A DNA stretch of 64,000 bases. Origin: Gammaproteobacteria bacterium UBA6724 (lineage in GTDB: Bacteria; Pseudomonadota; Gammaproteobacteria; Pseudomonadales; Azotimanducaceae). Location of the stretch: positions 1-64,000 of the forward strand of contig DKIG01000052.1 of NCBI GenBank assembly GCA_002454165.1, written 5' to 3'. Positions 26,293 through 32,738 of this stretch are shown piece by piece (position 1 is the first letter of the stretch; every line of letters begins with the position of its first letter). Below the pieces are notes generated by a model. It had not been told where the DNA came from, ran no database searches, and was given only the letters and a program-made list of their open reading frames with translations. The translations under genes and the position numbers were made by a program.

Positions 26293-26333
26293 TTCTTCTA
26301 TATTGTTTCTTCTAAATCGTCTCTTCTAAAGAT
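26292..26333. repeat. Three-copy 14-bp tandem repeat at the IOR ribosome binding region
   Basis: Units TTTCTTCTATATTG, TTTCTTCTAAATCG and TCTCTTCTAAAGAT are adjacent. On the minus strand each provides an AGAAGA purine run, and the nearest unit is the presumed ribosome binding site of the IOR gene. Confidence 0.8.
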
Positions 26334-26356
26334 AGACACTGCAGATTGAATAATAA

Positions 26357-26401
26357 TCCCTATTTACTAGTTATTTTATGTTATTTGACTTATTATAGGG
26401 A
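26357..26401. promoter_or_regulatory. Spaced inverted repeat in the IOR/Lrp divergent spacer
   Basis: TCCCTAT (26357-26363) and ATAGGGA (26395-26401) are exact inverted 7-mers 31 bp apart, in a very AT-rich region between the divergent genes. Lrp/AsnC proteins often bind such AT-rich sites upstream of their own gene and a neighbouring target. Assignment as an operator is inference. Confidence 0.35.
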
Positions 26402-26466
26402 AAAATGAGAATTATTATTTACATATTTGTGTATTAGTTAGATAATTTATTCCATTCTATAATGTA

Positions 26467-26505
26467 TGCTGGATAGGTGTGCCAAATAGGTGTGCTGGAT
26501 AGGAG
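26467..26505. repeat. Three-copy 13-bp tandem repeat ahead of the Lrp-family gene
   Basis: Units TGCTGGATAGGTG, TGCCAAATAGGTG and TGCTGGATAGGAG are adjacent. Only the last unit has the change that creates AGGAG, 10 bases before ATG 26516, so the repeat delivers the Shine-Dalgarno sequence. Confidence 0.85.
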
Positions 26506-26515
26506 TAACGGGGAG

Positions 26516-26989
26516 ATGCCGGAACTACACCCAAAAGATTTTCAGATTCTTGATGTACTGCAAAAGGATGCCAGCCTCAGCACCCAAGACATTGCTAGCC
26601 GGGTCAACTTGTCCCAGTCACCCTGCTGGCGACGAATCAACCGTTTGGAGGAGCAAGGACTTATCAACAAGAAGGTGGTATTACTCAATCGGGAAAAACT
26701 GGGCATGGATGTGGTGGTGTTCGCCACGGTCAACCTGTCCACACAAGGCAGGGGCAATCTTGAGGAATTTGAGCGAGAGGTCGAAATTCTTCCGGAAGTC
26801 ATGGAGTGCTACACCATGGCAGGCACTTGGGATTATATGTTAAAAATTGTTGTCCGGGACATCCGCCATTATGAAATGTTCGTCCGGCAGAAACTGACAA
26901 AACTCTCCCATATCGGCGAAGTCCACTCGCACATTGCAGTCACCGAAATCAAAAATTCAACCGTCCTGCCGCTTGATTCCTTGGTTTGA
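26516..26989 (+). CDS. Lrp/AsnC family transcriptional regulator
   Basis: A 157-aa regulator with an N-terminal winged helix-turn-helix (about residues 8-55: ILDVLQKDASLSTQDIASRV, with SPCWRRINRLEE as recognition helix) and a C-terminal RAM ligand-binding domain (about 65-150) with the AGTWDYMLKI strand. ATG 26516 follows AGGAG; an upstream GTG at 26477 would add 13 residues encoded by tandem repeat. It is divergent from IOR and probably controls it in response to an amino acid. Confidence 0.9.
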   Translation: MPELHPKDFQILDVLQKDASLSTQDIASRVNLSQSPCWRRINRLEEQGLINKKVVLLNREKLGMDVVVFATVNLSTQGRGNLEEFEREVEILPEVMECYTMAGTWDYMLKIVVRDIRHYEMFVRQKLTKLSHIGEVHSHIAVTEIKNSTVLPLDSLV

Positions 26990-27267
26990 GCGAAGGTTAT
27001 TCACCCGAGCCAAGCGCCCGCACAACTCATGCCAGAAAAGTCCAGAATGTGTTGGCATCATACATCCGTTTGATAGAAGCCGCACAACCGGGTAGCCTTC
27101 TACTGTACGCTCAAAACATTGTCGGCACGCTAAACGAAATCAACCGATATGCAGGCCAATTTCATCACGATACTAACCCGGCAGCGGATCAAGTCAAAGT
27201 TGTAGCCGGCGAGCTTAGAATTTATGTACAGCGAGCACTGATGGTTATTCATCGAGAGGATATATGA
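26986..27267 (+). pseudogene. Chimeric remnant: transposase tail joined to the C-terminus of an unknown gene
   Basis: An open frame of 93 codons without a credible start (TTG inside lrp). Residues about 8-26 (RTTHARKVQNVLASY) are the tail of the transposase also seen at 32.0 kb. From about residue 27 onward the sequence is unrelated, contains a conserved-looking FHHDTNPA motif and ends in a helix, and looks like the C-terminal ~65 residues of a larger protein cut off by the repeat. I cannot name the parent family. Confidence 0.55.
27009..27064. repeat. Left 56-bp direct repeat bounding the 27-32 kb island
   Basis: Identical to 31979-32034 except for one base (G for A at the eighth position). 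The repeat is the 3' end of a transposase gene. It starts 20 bp after the lrp stop codon. Confidence 0.95.
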
Positions 27268-27419
27268 TTATTCCTATCAACGGTAGCTCCGCTATCCAGA
27301 ATTACACTGCTAGCGCGAAAGCTAGCTCGGTTCCAAAAGATGGTGCGTTCATTTTTCCTGGCAATCCAACCCAAACCACAAGACACACAATTTAAACAGA
27401 CGCGGAATGTAATAGCGCC

Positions 27420-30248
27420 ATGGTTGGATCCAATTACAAGTTTATCGAGCAACATCACCCTCTACTGTCTGAGCTAGGCGCAAATGCCGAGGCCTACGCT
27501 TACAGCGATCCGCAAAGTGCGGTGGTAAAGCTCCGATGTTTTGCCGAGCTATTTGTTGGGTTTGTCTATGAAGAGCTGAGCCTCTCAACGTATGGCGCAA
27601 GCAACTTCTTCGAGAAACTTGAGAATGCCGCCTTTATCGACGCCGTGGAGAAAGACGTAGTCGACAAACTGCATTTTATTCGCCGCAAGGGCAACAAAGC
27701 CGCGCACCCTGGGGGCGTGTCTATTCAAGATGTGCTGGATTTGCTCAAGGAGGCCTATTTTCTTAGTGCCTGGCTATATATCGCATACCACGATGGTCAG
27801 GCCGATCAGCTGCCAGATTACCATCAACCACAGCCGCAAGACGCGGAAGATGAGGCTTTACTAAAAGATAAGCGTCGGCTGGAAGAAGTGATTGACCTGC
27901 AGACTGATGATCTGGCGCGTGCCAAGGCACAGTTGATACGGGCGGAACAGCAGCAGTTGGAAGCAATGCGGAAAATTGATGCTCTCAAAGGAGGCAGAGA
28001 ACGTGCTATTGCTACCTATAACTTTGAACCTGGGGTAACTAGAGCCAAGGTCGAGATTGAGGACATATTTGCCGAATACCAACTTACAAATGGGCAGCAG
28101 GAACTGGTTAGTCAGCTAGATGAGTTCTTGTCTAATGCAACGGACAATGTCTTTCTTATGAAGGGGTACGCAGGCACTGGTAAAACGTTTATCACCAAAG
28201 GGCTAACTGAGTACTTTCGTGCGATTGGTAGAAACTATGTGCTCGCGGCCCCTACGGGAAAGGCCTCAAAAGTCATAGCTAAGAAAGCTCAGAGTCCGGC
28301 GCATACCATCCACAAAACAATCTATTCCTTTAAGGATATTGCTGAGTATCGTGAAGATGACGTAGATGGTTCGGAAACTTACAAGTTTTACGCTCAACTT
28401 GCAGTTAATGAGCTTTCAGTAGATACCGTGTACGTTATTGATGAGTCATCGATGATCTCCGATATTTACAACGAAGCCGAATTCTTTCGGTTTGGCTCTG
28501 GGTATTTGCTCAGGGATTTTTTGAAATTCGTCAATCTGGATCACAATGATCATCGAAAGAAGGTGATATTTATTGGCGACGACGCGCAGTTGTCGCCTGT
28601 CGGAATGAAATTCTCTCCTGCCCTAGACCCTGACTATCTGTCCAAAGAATATGGCCAGGCTGTGACGGGTTACAAGTTAACCGAAGTTGTCAGACAGAAA
28701 GCCGACAGTGGCGTTATGCACAACGCTGTTGAAATGCGGCAGGCACTAAAAGAAAACATCTTCAACCAGTTGGATATCAAGCTCGGCTTTCCCGACGTGG
28801 CACATGTTGATTATGAAGATCTTATAGCCAGGTATCTGGAAACATGTGATGGCAAGATCAATGCAGAGTCCATTGTGATTGCACATTCCAATGCAGATGT
28901 TGCTGCCTATAACAAGCGTATAAGAGAAGAGTTCTTTCCTGACCAGGCCGAGATTTGCTCTGGCGACAAAGTCATGGCCGTTACCAATAGTGATGCCCAT
29001 GGTTTCTTTATCTCCAATGGTGATTTTGGCTTGATACGCAAGGTCTTCGGCGAAGCCGAAAACAAAGCAATTACTATCAGACGAAAATCTCAGGAGACGG
29101 GAGAGGTTGAGGAGATTGTAGTTCCGCTTCAGTTTCGCCATGTCGAGGCTGGCTTTAGAGACTTGAAAGATCATGTTCACTTTTTTGAAGTCAAAATCGT
29201 TGAGAACCTGTTGTACCCAGATGCCCCAACGCTTTCTTCTGATGAGAACAAGGCACTTTACGTCGATTTTTGTATTCGTAACAAACACCTCAAACCTGGC
29301 AGTTTGGAGTTCAAGGCAACCTTGCGCAGTGACCCGTACTTTAATGCCCTGCGGCTTAAGTTCGGTTATGCCATTACTTGCCATAAAGCGCAGGGCAGTG
29401 AGTGGAATCATGTGTTTGTGAAATGTAAGTTCCATCAGAGTCAACTTTGCGCAGAGTATTTCCGTTGGCTTTACACTGCAATCACAAGAACTTCTAGCAA
29501 TCTCTATTTACTTGATGAGCCTCACATTAGGCTTGGAGACGGCATAAAAGTCATCAGCAACCCCGGAACCCTTCAAACTGACTCGAAAAGGGGAAACCAG
29601 AAGTCATCAGCCAATGTTATCGCCCCGTCGCCAATGCTGAGTGCTGCTAACGAAAGTGCCGGCATAACTAATTCGACGGAAGGTACATTTAGAATACCTG
29701 AGGAAAATTCTTTCTTATTACTATTGCTTTCTCATGTAAGGGGATTCATCGATTCTTCCGACACTAGGATCGATGACATCCTTCATCAGCAATACCAGGA
29801 AGCCTATTTTTTTACTCAAGGCACTAATTCCGCACGTATCAACTTGTCTTATGACAGAAAACAAAAAATTACCTCAATTACAAACCCTCTGGGATCAGAA
29901 CTAGGTGGGCAGCTACTCACGTTACTTGCACCGCTAAAGAGTAAGGTGGTCATAGAAAGCACATGCGCATCCGGGGGCAAAGAATTCCAATTTGATGAAC
30001 AGTTCCTTAATGATTTTCACGAGAGAATCTCGCCAATATTTGCAGATCACGGCATAGATATATCTGATGTTCAAGAGCAACAGTGGTGTCAGAGGTACTG
30101 GTTCGTAAAGGCCGACGATACAGCAGTCTTAGATATTTACTACAATAAGAAAAAGAAGTTCACAAACTGTGACTCCGTAAAGAATCTGTGCACATCTAAA
30201 GCTCTTGTCAAAGAGGTCTCTTCGATCGTTACGAGTGGGCTTTCTTAA
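27420..30248 (+). CDS. DUF4145-like / SF1 helicase protein with duplicated C-terminal domain
   Basis: 942 aa. Residues about 30-125 resemble the DUF4145 (HEPN-like) domain found at the N-terminus of restriction and defence proteins (FAELFVGFVYEEL, RRKGNKAAHP). A charged coiled coil follows (about 145-190). Then comes a RecD/UvrD-like SF1 helicase: Walker A GYAGTGKTF (249-257), Walker B VIDESSM (about 340-346), motif V HKAQGSEW (about 654-661) and motif VI YTAITRT (about 685). The last ~190 residues hold two copies of a domain with the pattern aromatic...D/N-L/I-x-Y-(D/N)-x-K. The stop overlaps the next start as TAATG. Confidence 0.85.
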   Translation: MVGSNYKFIEQHHPLLSELGANAEAYAYSDPQSAVVKLRCFAELFVGFVYEELSLSTYGASNFFEKLENAAFIDAVEKDVVDKLHFIRRKGNKAAHPGGVSIQDVLDLLKEAYFLSAWLYIAYHDGQADQLPDYHQPQPQDAEDEALLKDKRRLEEVIDLQTDDLARAKAQLIRAEQQQLEAMRKIDALKGGRERAIATYNFEPGVTRAKVEIEDIFAEYQLTNGQQELVSQLDEFLSNATDNVFLMKGYAGTGKTFITKGLTEYFRAIGRNYVLAAPTGKASKVIAKKAQSPAHTIHKTIYSFKDIAEYREDDVDGSETYKFYAQLAVNELSVDTVYVIDESSMISDIYNEAEFFRFGSGYLLRDFLKFVNLDHNDHRKKVIFIGDDAQLSPVGMKFSPALDPDYLSKEYGQAVTGYKLTEVVRQKADSGVMHNAVEMRQALKENIFNQLDIKLGFPDVAHVDYEDLIARYLETCDGKINAESIVIAHSNADVAAYNKRIREEFFPDQAEICSGDKVMAVTNSDAHGFFISNGDFGLIRKVFGEAENKAITIRRKSQETGEVEEIVVPLQFRHVEAGFRDLKDHVHFFEVKIVENLLYPDAPTLSSDENKALYVDFCIRNKHLKPGSLEFKATLRSDPYFNALRLKFGYAITCHKAQGSEWNHVFVKCKFHQSQLCAEYFRWLYTAITRTSSNLYLLDEPHIRLGDGIKVISNPGTLQTDSKRGNQKSSANVIAPSPMLSAANESAGITNSTEGTFRIPEENSFLLLLLSHVRGFIDSSDTRIDDILHQQYQEAYFFTQGTNSARINLSYDRKQKITSITNPLGSELGGQLLTLLAPLKSKVVIESTCASGGKEFQFDEQFLNDFHERISPIFADHGIDISDVQEQQWCQRYWFVKADDTAVLDIYYNKKKKFTNCDSVKNLCTSKALVKEVSSIVTSGLS

Positions 30249-31654
30249 TGGAAGACCAACCTTCTCGCGTAGTTACCAATTTACGCAAGTCTGGGAAACT
30301 TGCTGAAGCATGGGATTTTGGTTGTCACGCCGTACAGGAAAACCCTAACGACGCTTATTTGAAAGGCGCGTTTTTTTGGGTTTGTTATGACTATTTGAAG
30401 GAAGTGCAGGTTCCCATAAAGGAGCGAGCAAAGCAAAACAACGGCAATTTCCAGCTAAATCAGACTGAACTAGAGCGCATTGAATTCCTACTCGATTGGG
30501 TTATCTGGCTTGATATACCGGCTGGTGGGTTCGAGTACCGCAACCTATTGCTGTTGTTTCAGAAGAACTTGGATCGCATCCCCAAGTTGGTACTGCTGTT
30601 GGTCGAACACCAAAGGACACTTTTTGAGGGCGACGACAAGCAGCCCTTTCCAACAGAGAAGGGCGAATCTCCCAGCTTGATGCTGTCCTTTGCGCGGAAA
30701 GTCGCCAAATCATGGCAGGAGTTTGAGCCAGTTCGTCAGATACCCATAGAGCAACTTGTCTTGCTGTTTGATCGGGTTCGGAATGAGGCGAAAGACAAAC
30801 AGCATTTGATCTGGTTGAACTACGATCAGGCTAAGTGTTTGATTGTTGCTGGCCACTTGCTTGAGGCCAGAAAATGCGCGCTCTCTGTTTTAAGCAAAAA
30901 ACAAACTGAATCCTGGGCCTGGCGCACTCTAGCGGCAACGTATCGAGGTGAAGATGCCGATGCGGCGATAACGTTGTTTGCGGAGGGCTGGTGTCATGCC
31001 CATGATGAGAAATTTGCTTTGCCCATATTGTGCGAGTTGGCAACGTTACTTGCTGGGCAGGGCAGTTACCCTGAAGCCTCAATGTGCGTCTTACGTGCTG
31101 TCAATGTCTACCAAAGCGAAGATTGGCGGCTAAAGCCAGAGCTAGAAAAGCTCACGCAGGCCGATTGGTATGACGCAAATGCAGATCTAGGCGAGCTCGA
31201 CGCTTTTCTAACGTCATCAGCAGAGGGTGCGCTCAACTATTTGCATGGAGAACTAGAGCAGCGGGTGGGTGTGGTATTGAACGTTCACCAATCTGGGAAG
31301 GGATTCCATGTTTATTTTGATCACACCCGGAATGATTCGGTGCGCCTTGGATTATATGTCGGCAGTAAACCGCCAACGCCAGGCGACTATGTCAATGTTA
31401 GTTTGGCCTCAGATTCTGGTGAGGTTGTTGCAGCAGAACCTTGTGAGGCAGTCAAATTAACTGATGTAGATGAAATAGAGGGGCTCATGCGGGTCACGGA
31501 CAAAGGCTTTGGTTTCGTAGATGAGACTTTCGTACCGCCCTACCTCATTTTTGATGGGGTGGATGGACAATTAGTTCGAGCAACACGGGTATTGGATATG
31601 GATAAGAAGAAAAATCGACTTGGTTGGAAGGCCATTAGCTTGGAGGTTATTTAG
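30248..31654 (+). CDS. TPR-like protein with two C-terminal S1/cold-shock-like domains
   Basis: 468 aa. Residues 1 to about 335 are helical hairpins like tetratricopeptide repeats (LLEARKCALSVLSKKQTESWAWRTLA-type pairs). Residues about 338-400 and 408-468 are two small beta-barrel, nucleic-acid-binding-like domains; the second has RVTDKGFGFVDETFVPP, a cold-shock/S1 signature, and ends in a KKKNRLGWKA strand. From memory this architecture matches the TPR plus S1/CSD proteins of TOTE-type conflict systems; this was not checked. It is translationally coupled to the helicase (1-bp overlap), so the two probably form one complex. Confidence 0.75.
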   Translation: MEDQPSRVVTNLRKSGKLAEAWDFGCHAVQENPNDAYLKGAFFWVCYDYLKEVQVPIKERAKQNNGNFQLNQTELERIEFLLDWVIWLDIPAGGFEYRNLLLLFQKNLDRIPKLVLLLVEHQRTLFEGDDKQPFPTEKGESPSLMLSFARKVAKSWQEFEPVRQIPIEQLVLLFDRVRNEAKDKQHLIWLNYDQAKCLIVAGHLLEARKCALSVLSKKQTESWAWRTLAATYRGEDADAAITLFAEGWCHAHDEKFALPILCELATLLAGQGSYPEASMCVLRAVNVYQSEDWRLKPELEKLTQADWYDANADLGELDAFLTSSAEGALNYLHGELEQRVGVVLNVHQSGKGFHVYFDHTRNDSVRLGLYVGSKPPTPGDYVNVSLASDSGEVVAAEPCEAVKLTDVDEIEGLMRVTDKGFGFVDETFVPPYLIFDGVDGQLVRATRVLDMDKKKNRLGWKAISLEVI

Positions 31655-31832
31655 CTCATATAATTACGGAAGATCAACTCGAACAGCTTTGTTTAAACTG
31701 ATTCCAGTCCATTGGTTGCACAATGCTAGTAACATTCTGGACTCTTGGCAGGCCACAAAAAGGAAGCCGACATGCTAAGGTAACACATCGGCTTCCGGGT
31801 GCGCGGCTTCTTTTGCGTTGAAGGAGGGCCGG

Positions 31833-32039
31833 ATGAGCCACTTGGCTGCACAGAAACGAGACGCCATCATAGTTTACGAAAACCGCGGCTTGCGCGCCTT
31901 CAACGCGAAACTGCTTGACTAGCTCAGGCACTACAACACCGAAGGCCCGCACCAAGGACTCGGCTACCTAACCCCCGTGCCAAGCACCCGCACAACTCAT
32001 GCCAGAAAAGTCCAGAATGTGTTGGCATCATACAAATAG
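31833..32039 (+). pseudogene. 3' fragment of an integrase-type transposase
   Basis: A 69-codon frame encodes the C-terminal part of a DDE transposase: FNAKLLD, an internal TAG in place of Trp, then LRHYNTEGPHQGLGYLTP and a tail RKVQNVLASYK. The usual YNTERPH motif has become YNTEGPH. The catalytic core upstream is gone; 31655-31832 holds no gene, only a 9-bp inverted repeat (GGAAGCCGA/TCGGCTTCC, 31762-31796). Confidence 0.8.
31979..32034. repeat. Right 56-bp direct repeat bounding the 27-32 kb island
   Basis: Matches 27009-27064 with one mismatch, exactly 4970 bp apart. It ends 5 bp before the -35 hexamer of the rpmB promoter. Confidence 0.95.
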
Positions 32040-32068
32040 TTGAACATCCTTGCCCCTTCTGCTATAAA
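32040..32068 (+). promoter_or_regulatory. Sigma-70 promoter of rpmB-rpmG
   Basis: TTGAAC (32040-32045) and TATAAA (32063-32068) are separated by 17 bp, 46 bp upstream of rpmB. The boxes are near consensus with ideal spacing, as expected for a ribosomal-protein operon. The promoter starts just after the island boundary repeat. Confidence 0.7.
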
Positions 32069-32113
32069 ATGCCGCTCTAGATTTCAGATTACAGTTAATG
32101 CCAGGGTGATGAA

Positions 32114-32350
32114 ATGTCCAGACGGTGTCAGGTGACCGGCAAGGAATCGGTTAGCGGGAATAATGTTTCCCACGCACACAACAAGACCAAAAGGCGCTTT
32201 CTGCCTAATATCCACGACCATAAATTCTGGGTGGATAGCGAGAACCGCTTTGTCAAGTTGCGAGTGTCCGCCAAGGGTATGCGCATTATAGACAAACTGG
32301 GGATTGAGCAGGTGATTGGCAATCTTCGCGCTCGCGGCGAGAAGGTGTAA
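32114..32350 (+). CDS. rpmB: 50S ribosomal protein L28
   Basis: A 78-aa protein of the normal bacterial L28 length, with the N-terminal SRRCQVTGK, the HAHNKTKRRFLPN core and the ending LRVSAKGMRIIDK typical of proteobacterial L28. It is a component of the large ribosomal subunit. It has its own strong promoter and is followed by rpmG, the conserved partner. Confidence 0.97.
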   Translation: MSRRCQVTGKESVSGNNVSHAHNKTKRRFLPNIHDHKFWVDSENRFVKLRVSAKGMRIIDKLGIEQVIGNLRARGEKV

Positions 32351-32381
32351 TCTGCTTGATGTATTTTTGTAGCCCTCTTGT

Positions 32382-32420
32382 TAAATAGTTGTAGTAAATA
32401 GCTGTAATAAATAGTTGCAG
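32382..32420. repeat. Three-copy 13-bp tandem repeat between rpmB and rpmG
   Basis: Units TAAATAGTTGTAG, TAAATAGCTGTAA and TAAATAGTTGCAG are adjacent in the 110-bp spacer, ending 40 bp before the rpmG start. Confidence 0.85.
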
Positions 32421-32460
32421 GAAAAAGAGTCAGAGAAAGCAATAACAAAGGCACCTGGTT

Positions 32461-32616
32461 ATGAGAGAAAAAATTAAACTGGTTTCATCGGCGGGTACCG
32501 GACACTACTACACGACGAGTAAAAACAAGCGCACCATGCCAGATAAGTTGGAAATCAAAAAGTTTGACCCAGTGGTACGCAAGCACGTCATCTATAAAGA
32601 ATCAAAGATCAAATAG
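32461..32616 (+). CDS. rpmG: 50S ribosomal protein L33
   Basis: A 51-aa protein beginning MREKIKLVSSAGTGHYYTT with the ending KFDPVVRKHVIYKESKIK, the full L33 family length. It lacks the CXXC pairs, so it is the zinc-independent form. It follows rpmB, as in most gammaproteobacteria. The usual next gene, mutM, is displaced 2.2 kb by an inserted hydantoinase-type gene. Confidence 0.96.
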   Translation: MREKIKLVSSAGTGHYYTTSKNKRTMPDKLEIKKFDPVVRKHVIYKESKIK

Positions 32617-32738
32617 CCCGACCTGCTCCCTGCACCTTCATCCCGTCAGACGCTCCTCCGTCCGTCAGCCCTTAGGATTCGTGCCTGGTGCCGGCGTGAT
32701 GGTTGCAACGATAGCAACGGCGTGGGCTAGTGAACGTC

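Noticed and set aside
28746..29444. 232-codon minus-strand frame inside the helicase gene
   Set aside because: Lies entirely antisense to helicase motifs and has no recognisable protein features.
31762..31796. Rho-independent terminator after the TPR-S1/CSD gene
   Set aside because: A 9-bp inverted repeat exists, but the loop is long and no T-tract follows, so it may instead be a remnant of the insertion element.
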